Positions 32,739-41,954 of a stretch of DNA of 64,000 bases are shown piece after piece. Positions within the stretch are counted from its first letter, which is position 1; each line of letters begins with the position of its first letter. Origin of the DNA: Guptibacillus algicola (GTDB lineage: Bacteria > Bacillota > Bacilli > Bacillales > Guptibacillaceae); assembly GCF_020171805.1 (NCBI RefSeq), contig NZ_JAIVAF010000003.1:1054001-1118000 (forward strand), given 5' to 3'. The notes under the pieces are model-generated. The model was not told the origin of the DNA. It saw only the letters and a program-made list of their open reading frames with translations, and ran no database searches. A program made the position numbers and the translations under genes.

Positions 32739-34973
32739 TTATTCTTGATTAACACCGATGTGATCTAAGAATAGTTTACCGTTTTTCGATTCATCGAACA
32801 TGAAGGTAATGGAGGTGAGTTCCTCCGGTTGAAAAGCGCTGTTTTCATTAATAAACGTCGTCATCGGTATATTAAAGGTTTGTAAAACAGGTTCCGTAGG
32901 ATCACCAAAACGTGCTTCTTCATAATATGTTGTTTTCGTATGCTGGATTGGAAGGACAGGGTGCATTCTCATAACATCACTTAAAAGGACACTAGCTGAT
33001 TCCCCATTTTCAGAAGTAGCCACAATCCGAAAATCTACTTCAACTTCTTCTTCAGAAACATTTGCTGCTGTGAAGGTTAAGGCACTATTATTTTTGAATG
33101 AATACGGGTTTTCTAATTCCTTTTTAAACGAAAGCGAAAAAGAACCATTCTTAGAATAATTATGATTCCACTTTAGATAAACACCATGATTATCTCTAAC
33201 TTTACTTCTTCTATATTCCAATTCACCTTCATACCATTGCAATAAACCATCTCCGGAAAGCTCGATATAAGGAGAGGAGGCCGTAGTTACATCAACATCC
33301 TCTTCAAAGTTACTAAAGATATGATACGATGGATCTTCATATTTACTAATATAGGTCGTTTGCGGTAACCATTCTAATGCATACCGATAGTCTTCAAACA
33401 TTGGCACAAAAGATGAATCATCATGAAGGGTAGCTTCTAAAAAACCTGAAACATACGTCTTCGCTATTTGTCTCTGTTCTGCTCCTTCTAGCAGCGGCTT
33501 TTTATTTAATAAAAGTGTGAAAGGAAAATATGTGTCATTGTCCCCCCAAGTAGTATTAAACTGACCATGGTTTGCACGATCCACATAAAGGGCAGCTTTC
33601 ATGATATCTTTGCTTCCGGTTATAGAGATACCGTTGAATTGCCGATCTCCTTCAAATTCAGAAAGATCACTATCGTATGACCCATGTAGGATTAAGTAGT
33701 TCATATCATCCAATTCAATTTTCCGATCTGCTATCGTATGATAATCCGTCGGTGCGATTGCAATGACGCTTTTGATATCGTAATCAAAGTCAAACCGTTT
33801 ATATGCGTTGTTTGGATAACGGTCTAACTTATTGAATTTTGCAGCGAGAATAGCTGCTTGTCCGCCTCGTGAATGGCCAGTGAGTGCAATGTTCTCGAAA
33901 TCAACTTTCTTATAGAACGGCGTCTGTTCGTCTTTAGATAATTTTTCAATTTCTTTTAGATGACTTAGCAGCATCCACGCTCTTCCGTTAATATCTCCGC
34001 CTAAGCCACCAGACCATGATGAGTTTAGGAAGTTCTCATCCACTGAAACAGTAATAAATCCTCTACTCGCAAGTAATTCGCCAAGATAACCATACCCTTC
34101 ATCTGAAAAGTCTTCCATCTTATGATTACCGTGAACGATCAATACTAAAGGAAATTTGCCGTCACCATCAGGCATCCAAACCCTACCATTGATAGGAAGG
34201 TTTGTATCAGTAAAACCCCAAAACCATTCACGATGTTTCGACCATTCACCAATAAGGGCTGATCCGTTTACAGATGAAGTTTGAACGTCTACGTTTTCAG
34301 AAAAAACGTCCCTATGTTTGTCTGTCCCACTTCCGTAAGTAAACGTATTTACTTGATAGTCACCTTGCAAAGAAGGGTTTTCACTTACTGGAGAGAGTTT
34401 CTGCTGCTGAACATTTAATCGTTCATCAGTGATTCCAGGTATGAAGAGCCAATAAAAAAAGATTCCAGTTATTAGCGTTCCAATCGTTAGCATAAAAATA
34501 GAAGAAGGTTTCTTCATTCCATGAACAATCGGGTATCCAAAGAATCCTCCGATGACTACGCCAGTACCTGCAATTAAATAGGCAAGAGGTAAAATATTTT
34601 CAAGAACTTTAAACTGATCCAATGTATAAATAATTAGTCCGATCGACACGATTAGCGACGTTATTAAAAACACCGGAAGCTTCATGAATATGCGAACTAA
34701 GAGATTAACGATGTAAAAGATCACAAACGTACCAACTACACTGAGGAGTGAGAATATGAGAACATCGATTCCTTTGCCAAGCCCGGTATGGAAATCGAAA
34801 CCTATCAAGAAAATAAGAAACATCGTCATGAACAATGCTCCATAGGAAGCACCTTTCCACATTCGATGGAAAACAGTTCTAATGTGATTCGACAAGGTTA
34901 AATAACTCTTTTGGAGAGCGTTTTTCTTACTATGTACAGTGCTGCGTCGTTCATAATCATGCTGTTGTTCCAA
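32739..34973 (-). CDS. Membrane-anchored alpha/beta hydrolase, 744 residues
   Basis: Unusual architecture. About residues 40-185 hold five to six membrane helices. A soluble hydrolase domain follows (about 255-500), with the oxyanion-type LVLIVHGNH and nucleophile elbow LTGHSRGGQAA, a likely Asp in LHGSYDSD and His in RANHGQFN. The C-terminal 170 residues look like a beta-rich accessory domain (QWYEGELEYRR..., LDHIGVNQE). The active site should face outside. The substrate is unknown: ester, polyester or peptide are all possible. TTG 34973 has AAAGGGAGGG upstream. Convergent with msrA, divergent from the small gene at 35067. Confidence 0.8.
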   Translation of the reverse strand: MEQQHDYERRSTVHSKKNALQKSYLTLSNHIRTVFHRMWKGASYGALFMTMFLIFLIGFDFHTGLGKGIDVLIFSLLSVVGTFVIFYIVNLLVRIFMKLPVFLITSLIVSIGLIIYTLDQFKVLENILPLAYLIAGTGVVIGGFFGYPIVHGMKKPSSIFMLTIGTLITGIFFYWLFIPGITDERLNVQQQKLSPVSENPSLQGDYQVNTFTYGSGTDKHRDVFSENVDVQTSSVNGSALIGEWSKHREWFWGFTDTNLPINGRVWMPDGDGKFPLVLIVHGNHKMEDFSDEGYGYLGELLASRGFITVSVDENFLNSSWSGGLGGDINGRAWMLLSHLKEIEKLSKDEQTPFYKKVDFENIALTGHSRGGQAAILAAKFNKLDRYPNNAYKRFDFDYDIKSVIAIAPTDYHTIADRKIELDDMNYLILHGSYDSDLSEFEGDRQFNGISITGSKDIMKAALYVDRANHGQFNTTWGDNDTYFPFTLLLNKKPLLEGAEQRQIAKTYVSGFLEATLHDDSSFVPMFEDYRYALEWLPQTTYISKYEDPSYHIFSNFEEDVDVTTASSPYIELSGDGLLQWYEGELEYRRSKVRDNHGVYLKWNHNYSKNGSFSLSFKKELENPYSFKNNSALTFTAANVSEEEVEVDFRIVATSENGESASVLLSDVMRMHPVLPIQHTKTTYYEEARFGDPTEPVLQTFNIPMTTFINENSAFQPEELTSITFMFDESKNGKLFLDHIGVNQE

Positions 34974-35066
34974 AGATACCCTCCCTTTCTTTTTCTCATT
35001 CCTTCATTATATCAAAGACATGTTTCGCTTTGAGAGTTAATTTTATTTAGAAAAGAGGGATTCTTG

Positions 35067-35288
35067 ATGAAGAAAACAGATATAACGAGCATTGTGATCG
35101 GAAAGTTAAACAAAGGCACGATCGATCTTTATAGAAACAAGGTGAAGATTGGAGAGTTGAATTTAAAGACATCCGTTTATCAGGTAGAATCATCTTATGT
35201 TGTAGAAAACCATCGAATATACGTTCTAGAAAATGAACCAGAGAATATCAAACAATTCGTGTTTGATTGTGATTTAGGTTGGTGTTAA
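35067..35288 (+). CDS. Small protein, possibly YusG/DUF2553-like
   Basis: 73 residues. The opening TDITSIVIGKLNKGTIDLYRN resembles the start of Bacillus YusG (DUF2553), but the rest is not a firm match. Beta-rich composition, Cys in FDCDLGWC at the end. ATG 35067 has AAGAGGGA upstream. Ends at its own terminator; function unknown. Confidence 0.55.
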   Translation: MKKTDITSIVIGKLNKGTIDLYRNKVKIGELNLKTSVYQVESSYVVENHRIYVLENEPENIKQFVFDCDLGWC

Positions 35289-35297
35289 TGTAAGGTG

Positions 35298-35323
35298 ACT
35301 GCTGGCTAATCAGCAGTTTTTTT
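35298..35323 (+). terminator. Terminator
   Basis: ACTGCTG and CAGCAGT pair around a six-base loop, followed by T6-7. Confidence 0.85.
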
Positions 35324-35404
35324 ATGTCCACAACCTATTCAGAGTGAGCTATACTGTACTAAAGAGAATGACAATCTCAACATGACATAGAAGGGATGTT
35401 TTGA

Positions 35405-37552
35405 GTGGAAGCAGTTTGCATTATAGCGGAAAAGCCTGACCAGGGCTCAAGGTTAGCCGCTCCTTATCCTTCAGAGAAAAAGCAGGGATACATATATATA
35501 AAACCCACAACAGATTTTCCAGGTGGCGCTTACGTAACGTGGGCTGTGGGGCACCTTTGTGAATTAGTTCCTCCAGAAACGTACAAGACAGAATGGAAGA
35601 AATGGACGTTACAAACGTTACCGATGATTCCAGAGCAATTTCAATACCAAGTTTCTAAAAGTAAATGGAAGCAATTTAAGATAATAAAAGAGATTCTTCA
35701 AAAGAAGGATGTTGCATCCATTATCCATGCCGGTGATGCTGGTCGTGAAGGGGAACTTATCGTTAGGACGATCATCAACCAAACTGGCTGTAAAAAACCT
35801 ATGCAGCGCTTATGGATTTCCTCATTAACCGAAAAGGCTGTAAAAGAAGGATTCAAATCCCTTAAGAGTGAAAGGGACACGAGGGACTTATACTACGAAG
35901 CTTATGCTCGTTCTTGTGCCGATTGGGTGGTAGGAATCAATGCATCAAGAGCATATACGCTTTTATTTAAGCAAAAAGGAATCCAGGATGTTTTTTCTGC
36001 CGGAAGAGTACAAACGCCAACGCTTGCTCTCGTTGTAAAGCGAGAAAAGGAAATTTCTAATTTTAAATCTGAGCCGTTTTGGGAAGTGAAAGGAACATTT
36101 GATTATAATGGTCAGAAGGTAATCGGGAAATGGATCAAAGACGATCAAACAAGAATTGATAATCCTGAGATGGCTCATGCAATCGCTACATTTTGCAAAG
36201 ATAAAACGTGTCAAGCAAGTGAAGTGAACAAAGAGCGAAAGCAGTATAAACCGCCATACCTTTACCAGCTTTCATCACTTCAATCTGCAGCGAACAAAAA
36301 ATATAAGTACTCACCTAAAAAGACGTTAGATATTGCACAGAAGCTGTATACAAAAGGAATGATTTCGTATCCGCGAAGTGATTCCAGCTTTGTGACATCA
36401 GAAGAAGCAGCGGAGTTTCCATCAATACTCTCAAAACTTCAAAAGCAAGATGCGTATAAGGACTTTTTTCCTTTGAAAAAACAATCGATCATGAATGATA
36501 AACGCTACGTGAATGCATCAAAAGTAAGTGATCACTATGCCATCATTCCAACGGAACAGGTTCCTAAGATAGACAAACTATCAGGAGAAGAATCAAAAAT
36601 CTATGACCTCATCGCCAGAAGCTTGCTCGCTGCTCACGAAGACGTTGCGATCGTAGACTATACAACTCTAATGACGCTTGTAGATAATCGAGCAGCGTTT
36701 ATATCAAAAGGGCAAGTGAAAGTCCAAGAAGGTTGGCATAGAGTCATCTCATCATCACAAAAGGACGAAGAACTGCCTCCAATCGAAAAAGGACAAGCAG
36801 GAACCGTCTTGTCAGCAGGTGTTATCGAAGGGAAAACGCAGCCTCCGAAACGATTTACTGAAGGGCAGCTTATTACGATGATGAAAACAGCTGGAAAACA
36901 CCTTGAGGATGAATCTCTAGAGAAAGTCTTAAAAGATACGGAAGGACTCGGAACTGAAGCAACGCGTGCAGGAATCATTACGATGCTTAAGGACCGAAAA
37001 TATATCGAAGTTGTGAAGAATCAGGTATCAGCGACTGACAAAGGAATCTTACTTATCGACTCGATAGGTGAAGCCGTCCTTGCAAGCCCGGAAATGACTG
37101 CGAAATGGGAGCAGAGGTTAAAAGAGATTGGTAGTGGCAGCGCTTCTCCTCAAGTATTTATGGAATCGGTAAAGAAACTTGCAGCCAAGTTAACGGAAGA
37201 TGCTATCCGCTCATCAGACTCATGGGATATAAAAGGAATAACGATCGAGCCCTCTACGACTTCAAAGAAAGCTCTCGGAAAAAAAGTTGGAACGTGCCCT
37301 TTGTGTGGCTCTGACGTGATTGATAAAGGTAAGTTGTATGGCTGCAGCGGATATGCAAAGAACAAATGCCCTTTCACCATTTCAAAACGAATCCTTGGAA
37401 AACCTGTTTCACAGACAAACGCGAAAAAGATTTTAAAAGATGGGAAATCAGCTACGATCAAAGGATTGAAAGGAAAGAAAGGTCCCTTTGATGCTGCTTT
37501 AGTATGGAACGCTTCTGAAAAGAAACTAACGTTTGAATTTGATAAAAAATAA
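35405..37552 (+). CDS. topB: DNA topoisomerase III
   Basis: 715 residues, type IA topoisomerase. Toprim domain at the N-terminus (IIAEKPDQGSRLA start, HAGDAGREGELI acidic triad at about 109-120), the central DNA-gate domains with FSAGRVQTPTLALV, the catalytic Tyr in KGMISYPRSDSSF (about residue 320), and a C-terminal Cys-containing zinc-ribbon-like block (GTCPLCGSDVI...CSGYAKNKCPF). It decatenates and resolves recombination intermediates. GTG 35405 is used; the AGAAGGGATG site is at the long end of spacing. Monocistronic. Confidence 0.95.
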   Translation: MEAVCIIAEKPDQGSRLAAPYPSEKKQGYIYIKPTTDFPGGAYVTWAVGHLCELVPPETYKTEWKKWTLQTLPMIPEQFQYQVSKSKWKQFKIIKEILQKKDVASIIHAGDAGREGELIVRTIINQTGCKKPMQRLWISSLTEKAVKEGFKSLKSERDTRDLYYEAYARSCADWVVGINASRAYTLLFKQKGIQDVFSAGRVQTPTLALVVKREKEISNFKSEPFWEVKGTFDYNGQKVIGKWIKDDQTRIDNPEMAHAIATFCKDKTCQASEVNKERKQYKPPYLYQLSSLQSAANKKYKYSPKKTLDIAQKLYTKGMISYPRSDSSFVTSEEAAEFPSILSKLQKQDAYKDFFPLKKQSIMNDKRYVNASKVSDHYAIIPTEQVPKIDKLSGEESKIYDLIARSLLAAHEDVAIVDYTTLMTLVDNRAAFISKGQVKVQEGWHRVISSSQKDEELPPIEKGQAGTVLSAGVIEGKTQPPKRFTEGQLITMMKTAGKHLEDESLEKVLKDTEGLGTEATRAGIITMLKDRKYIEVVKNQVSATDKGILLIDSIGEAVLASPEMTAKWEQRLKEIGSGSASPQVFMESVKKLAAKLTEDAIRSSDSWDIKGITIEPSTTSKKALGKKVGTCPLCGSDVIDKGKLYGCSGYAKNKCPFTISKRILGKPVSQTNAKKILKDGKSATIKGLKGKKGPFDAALVWNASEKKLTFEFDKK

Positions 37553-37563
37553 CCTCTCTACAT

Positions 37564-37595
37564 GCATGCTCCGAGATCTGGAGCATGCTTTTTTT
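37564..37595 (+). terminator. Terminator after topB
   Basis: GCATGCTCC and GGAGCATGC pair around a seven-base loop, followed by T7. Confidence 0.92.
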
Positions 37596-37634
37596 AATGC
37601 ATTTCACAAACTTAAAAAAAATCACAAAAAAGTA

Positions 37635-37669
37635 TTGTATATATATTCTATTCTATGTATAATCATTCA
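37635..37669 (+). promoter_or_regulatory. argC promoter with ARG-box-like operator
   Basis: TTGTAT (37635-37640), 17 bp, TATAAT (37658-37663). Overlapping the -10 is TGTATAATCATTCA (37656-37669), 12 of 14 bases to the ArgR/AhrC half-palindrome TGAATAATTATTCA. Repression by arginine-bound AhrC would block polymerase directly. Confidence 0.7.
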
Positions 37670-37697
37670 ATAACAAAGGAAAGAGGGAGTGGAAGTA

Positions 37698-38735
37698 GTG
37701 AAAGCAGGAATTGTAGGAGCGAGCGGATATAGCGGGCTAGAACTGATTCGCATTTTGCTCAACCATCCAAACATAACGATCGATACGATCGTATCTCCAT
37801 CGAATGCAGAAGTAAAAGTTGAAGAGATATTTCCACACCTTACAGATATCGTCACTATTCAATTCGATTCACTTGACTGTCAAATGCTTGCTAATAGAGT
37901 AGATGTTGTTTTTTTTGCTACTCCTGCTGGTGTTAGTTCAGAATCGATTCCCACTTTAATCGATCTAGGTGTATTATGCATCGATTTGTCCGGAGACTTC
38001 AGGCTAAAAGGAGAAGGTTTATACGAAGAATGGTATAAACATGCATCACCACCAATGAAAACATTAGAAAAAGCCGTTTACGGTTTACCAGAATTCTATC
38101 GTGAGGAAATTTCTACAGCAACGTTAATTGCGAACCCCGGTTGTTATCCAACCGCAACCTTACTTGGCATCTTACCAATTATCAAGCAGAAGTGGGCAGA
38201 CCCAACAACATTAATAGTTGATGGTAAGTCCGGTTTGTCAGGTGCTGGACGTAAGATGAGTCAAGTAACTCACTATACAGAAGCAAACGAGAACATGTCA
38301 GCTTATAAGCTAGGAAAACACCAACACATACCTGAGATTGAAGAAGTGCTCAGAGATCAAATAGATAAGGACGTACAGGTATCTTTCTCAACCCACCTTA
38401 TTCCTCTCACAAGAGGAATGATGTGCACTATGGTTATTGATTTGACAGAAGACAAAACAAGTTTTGAGATCATCGACTACTATCGTTCGTTTTACAAAGA
38501 TCATCCGTTCATAAGAATTATGCCTGAAGGAAAGTGGCCAAATACAAAAGGAGTTTCAGGTTCCAATTATTGCGACATTGGAATTTCTGTTGATTCAAGA
38601 ACGACTCGATTAACTGTCATCTCGGTAATCGATAACTTGATGAAAGGTGCGGCTGGGCAAGCGGTGCAAAATATGAATCTACGATTTGGTCTTCAAGAAC
38701 GTACAGGGTTAGAATTGTCACCTATTTTTCCATAA
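37698..38735 (+). CDS. argC: N-acetyl-gamma-glutamyl-phosphate reductase
   Basis: 345 residues. It reduces acetylglutamyl phosphate to the semialdehyde with NADPH. N-terminal GIVGASGYSGLEL nucleotide motif, catalytic Cys in LIANPGCYPTA (about residue 148), SGLSGAGR, and HQHIPEIEE. GTG 37698 (MKAGIVG) is better spaced from the GAGGGAG site than GTG 37689. First gene of argCJBD-carAB-argF, 25 bp before argJ. Confidence 0.95.
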   Translation: MKAGIVGASGYSGLELIRILLNHPNITIDTIVSPSNAEVKVEEIFPHLTDIVTIQFDSLDCQMLANRVDVVFFATPAGVSSESIPTLIDLGVLCIDLSGDFRLKGEGLYEEWYKHASPPMKTLEKAVYGLPEFYREEISTATLIANPGCYPTATLLGILPIIKQKWADPTTLIVDGKSGLSGAGRKMSQVTHYTEANENMSAYKLGKHQHIPEIEEVLRDQIDKDVQVSFSTHLIPLTRGMMCTMVIDLTEDKTSFEIIDYYRSFYKDHPFIRIMPEGKWPNTKGVSGSNYCDIGISVDSRTTRLTVISVIDNLMKGAAGQAVQNMNLRFGLQERTGLELSPIFP

Positions 38736-38760
38736 TTCAAAATTGAAAGGATTGAATCGA

Positions 38761-39993
38761 TTGACCACAGCAGTGAAAGAGGAAGAACTGTTTACAATAG
38801 TAGATCATGGGACCGTTACCTCACCAGAAGGGTTTGAAGCAGGCGGGTTTCATGCTGGATTGAAGCGAAAACGAAAAGATTTAGGTTGGATTTTATCCGA
38901 AGTCCCAGCGGTTTCTGCAGGTGTATTTACTACGAATACATTTCAAGCTCCACCTTTAAAAGTGACACAAGACAGTTTAGTAGGAGGCACTTTACAAGGA
39001 GTCGTTGTAAATTCGGGAAACGCAAATGCCTTTACTGGCAAGAAAGGGCTCGAAGACGCATACGAAATGAGAAGACAGTTTGCGAAAGTAATGAATTTAA
39101 AACAATCTGAAACAGCAGTCACTTCAACGGGAGTTATAGGAGAATATCTTCCTATGGAAGCAATCACAAAAGGAATCGCTGAAATTCCTACCTACCAGGG
39201 GACAACGAGCGGCAAGGAATTTGCTGAAGCAATCGTAACGACGGATAAAGTTACAAAAGAGTTAGCTGTCACATGTAAAATCGATGGAAAGGAAGTAACG
39301 ATCGGTGGCGCGGCAAAAGGTTCTGGAATGATTAAACCAAATATGGCAACGATGCTCTCATTTATTACAACTGATGCAGCAGTCGAAAAAACAGCTTTGC
39401 AGACTGCTCTCAATGATATTACAAATCGAACGTATAACATGATTACTGTAGATGGTGAAACAAGTACGAATGACATGGTTCTCTTGATGGCAAACGGGAA
39501 AGCTGAGAACTTGCCGTTATATGAAAAACATCCTGATTGGTCGACATTTATTGCTGCCCTCGACTATGTAAGCGAGGAACTAGCCAAAATGATTGCAAAA
39601 GATGGAGAGGGAGCTACCAAACTAGTTGAAGTTCATGTAGATGGGGCAGAGTCAAAAGAAGGGGCTAGTGCAATCGCAAAGTCTGTAGTAGGGTCTAACC
39701 TTGTTAAAACGGCGATACACGGTTCTGATGCAAACTGGGGCAGGATAGTGTGCGCAATCGGCTATAGCGGAGAAAAAGTCGATGAAGAATCGCTCTCCAT
39801 TTCGATAGGACCTATCAAAGTTGTTGATAAAGGTGTGACAACAGCTTTCTCTGAAGAAGATGCACAGCAATATCTAAAGAGCGATACGATTCATATTTAT
39901 GTAGATCTAAATAAAGGTAAAGAGAAAGCGGTAGCGTGGGGGTGTGATCTTTCTTATGACTACGTCAGGATCAATGCATCATACCGCACGTGA
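38761..39993 (+). CDS. argJ: Bifunctional ornithine acetyltransferase/N-acetylglutamate synthase
   Basis: 410 residues. It transfers acetyl from acetylornithine to glutamate, recycling the acetyl group, and can also start the path from acetyl-CoA. The autocleavage site is in GSGMIKPNMATMLSF (between Ala and Thr, about residue 194), giving two chains. VVNSGNANAFTG and GSDANWGRI are further family blocks. TTG 38761 is placed nine bases from AAAGGA; the frame back to 38743 has none. Overlaps argB. Confidence 0.94.
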   Translation: MTTAVKEEELFTIVDHGTVTSPEGFEAGGFHAGLKRKRKDLGWILSEVPAVSAGVFTTNTFQAPPLKVTQDSLVGGTLQGVVVNSGNANAFTGKKGLEDAYEMRRQFAKVMNLKQSETAVTSTGVIGEYLPMEAITKGIAEIPTYQGTTSGKEFAEAIVTTDKVTKELAVTCKIDGKEVTIGGAAKGSGMIKPNMATMLSFITTDAAVEKTALQTALNDITNRTYNMITVDGETSTNDMVLLMANGKAENLPLYEKHPDWSTFIAALDYVSEELAKMIAKDGEGATKLVEVHVDGAESKEGASAIAKSVVGSNLVKTAIHGSDANWGRIVCAIGYSGEKVDEESLSISIGPIKVVDKGVTTAFSEEDAQQYLKSDTIHIYVDLNKGKEKAVAWGCDLSYDYVRINASYRT

Positions 39994-40804
39994 AGGTAAT
40001 ACAAGGTACTTTGTCATTAAATGCGGTGGAAGCGTCCTGAAACAACTTCCTGAAGAATTCTACCATGATATCGTCAACTTGAAGAAAAATCACAATATCC
40101 ATCCAGTTATTGTTCATGGAGGGGGTCCTGAAATTTCAGAAATGCTCGAAATGGCTTCCATCGAAACGAAGTTTACGGATGGTTTGAGAGTAACTACTGA
40201 TGAAATGGTCGACATTGTTGAGATGGTTCTTAGCGGTAAGATTAACAAGCTCCTTGTTAAGAAGATCTATCAAGCTGGTGGAAGGGCAGTTGGAGTAAGT
40301 GGTGTTGATGGTGCCATGTTCACGTGTGAGGTTCCTGACCGAGCACTCGGTCGGGTAGGGAACGTGACAAGTGTAGATAGGTCCTTAATCACAGAGCTTT
40401 CAGAAAGTGGTTATATTCCTATCGTGTCTCCGATCAGCATGGACAAATACGGAGAAACCCTCAACATCAATGGCGATGAAGCCGCTTCTGCTGTCGCAAA
40501 AGCATTAGAAGCAGAAATTTGTCTTGTAAGTGACATACCAGGGATTTATGAGTTAATTGATGGCAAGCAAATTGTCTATCCACTTCTCGACGAGGAAAAG
40601 ATTACAAGATTAATAGATGAAGGCATTATATTCGGTGGAATGATTCCCAAAGTAAAAGGTGCATTAGCGGCACTTTCTGAACAGGTACGTTCAGTAATCA
40701 TCGTTGATGGAAGAGAAAAACAAGCTCTCCGAAAAGCCGTAGAACATGGACCGATAGGCACACGAATCATTCGAAAGGAGCTCTTGGATGTCACAGCAAA
40801 CTAA
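39974..40804 (+). CDS. argB: Acetylglutamate kinase
   Basis: 276 residues. It phosphorylates N-acetylglutamate. Motifs: VIKCGGSVLKQL, VIVHGGGPEISEML, DGLRVTTDEMVDIVEMVLSG (divided here as DGLRVT and EMVLSGKINK), NGDEAASAVA, and GGMIPKVKGALAAL. ATG 39974 lies inside the argJ 3' end with only a poor site, so translation is likely coupled. ATG 39959 is an alternative. It ends 16 bases into argD. Confidence 0.93.
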   Translation: MHHTAREGNTRYFVIKCGGSVLKQLPEEFYHDIVNLKKNHNIHPVIVHGGGPEISEMLEMASIETKFTDGLRVTTDEMVDIVEMVLSGKINKLLVKKIYQAGGRAVGVSGVDGAMFTCEVPDRALGRVGNVTSVDRSLITELSESGYIPIVSPISMDKYGETLNINGDEAASAVAKALEAEICLVSDIPGIYELIDGKQIVYPLLDEEKITRLIDEGIIFGGMIPKVKGALAALSEQVRSVIIVDGREKQALRKAVEHGPIGTRIIRKELLDVTAN

Positions 40805-41936
40805 AGCGTCTGAAAGCCTAATGAAGACCTATAACAGACTCCCTCTTACAGTTGAAAAAGGAATGGGGAGTTATTTATTCGATACAGATGGAAAACCTTA
40901 CCTTGATTTCACTTCAGGAATTGCAACTTGTAACCTTGGGCACCAGCCACAAGCGGTTAAACAAGCAGTAACAGAGCAGCTAGACTCTTTGTGGCACTGT
41001 TCCAACTTGTTCAACATTCCTAAGCAAGAGGAGCTAGCTAATCTTCTTACTAAAAATAGCTGCTTTGACGAGGCATTTTTCTGTAACAGTGGGACAGAGG
41101 CTAATGAAGCAGCTATCAAGCTTGTTAGGAAATGGAGCGGAAAAGAGTCGATCGTAACCTTCACAAATTCGTTTCATGGTCGGACTCTAGGATCACTATC
41201 AGCTACCGCTCAAACCAAACTTCATGAAGGATTTGGATCAATGATTTCAGGGTTTCACTTTCTAGCTTTTAATGACTTCGAGAGCATCGCAAAGATCGAA
41301 GAGTTAATGCCAGCTGCCGTGATGTTTGAGCTCGTCCAAGGTGAAGGAGGCGTCAGGCCTGCAGATAAGGAATGGATCAATGAGCTTATCAAAGTATGTA
41401 AAAGAAACGGCATATTAGTGATCGTAGATGAAGTGCAAACTGGTATCGGTAGGAGCGGGACACTGTTTGCTTATGAACAATATGGATTTGAACCAGATGT
41501 GATGACACTTGCAAAAGGACTTGGTTCTGGCTTCCCAATAGGCGCAATGCTTGCCAAATCAACGGTCGCTTCGACATTCGGTCCTGGCACACATGGCAGT
41601 ACATTTGGTGGAAACCCGCTAGCAAGCGCTGCTGGTGTGGAAACAATTCAACAAGTTATTGATTTACTGCCGAAAGTTCAGGAAATTGCAGCCTATCTTG
41701 ACCGAGAACTACGAGGAATAGCGATATCGAAACCTTCTATCGTTGAAGTCAGAGGACTAGGTTTATTGATTGGGTTAGAAGTCGAAGATGCAGGCCCATT
41801 TCTTGCAAAGTTCAGAGAGAAAGATGTCCTCATCTTAACAGCTGGGCCAAATGTGCTCAGAATATTGCCGCCGTTAATTGTAAGTCGTGAGGAAGTCAAT
41901 CAATTTACCACTGTATTAAAAGAATTATTGCAATAG
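40788..41936 (+). CDS. argD: Acetylornithine aminotransferase
   Basis: 382-residue PLP enzyme converting the semialdehyde to acetylornithine. CNSGTEANEAAIKLVRK binds the cofactor phosphate, VDEVQTGIGRSG carries the PLP-ring Asp, and the Schiff-base Lys is in MTLAKGLGSGFPIGAML (about residue 243). HGSTFGGNPLAS is also present. ATG 40788 has AAAGGAG overlapping the argB end. Confidence 0.95.
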   Translation: MSQQTKASESLMKTYNRLPLTVEKGMGSYLFDTDGKPYLDFTSGIATCNLGHQPQAVKQAVTEQLDSLWHCSNLFNIPKQEELANLLTKNSCFDEAFFCNSGTEANEAAIKLVRKWSGKESIVTFTNSFHGRTLGSLSATAQTKLHEGFGSMISGFHFLAFNDFESIAKIEELMPAAVMFELVQGEGGVRPADKEWINELIKVCKRNGILVIVDEVQTGIGRSGTLFAYEQYGFEPDVMTLAKGLGSGFPIGAMLAKSTVASTFGPGTHGSTFGGNPLASAAGVETIQQVIDLLPKVQEIAAYLDRELRGIAISKPSIVEVRGLGLLIGLEVEDAGPFLAKFREKDVLILTAGPNVLRILPPLIVSREEVNQFTTVLKELLQ

Positions 41937-41954
41937 TAAGGGGGAGGATCATCT

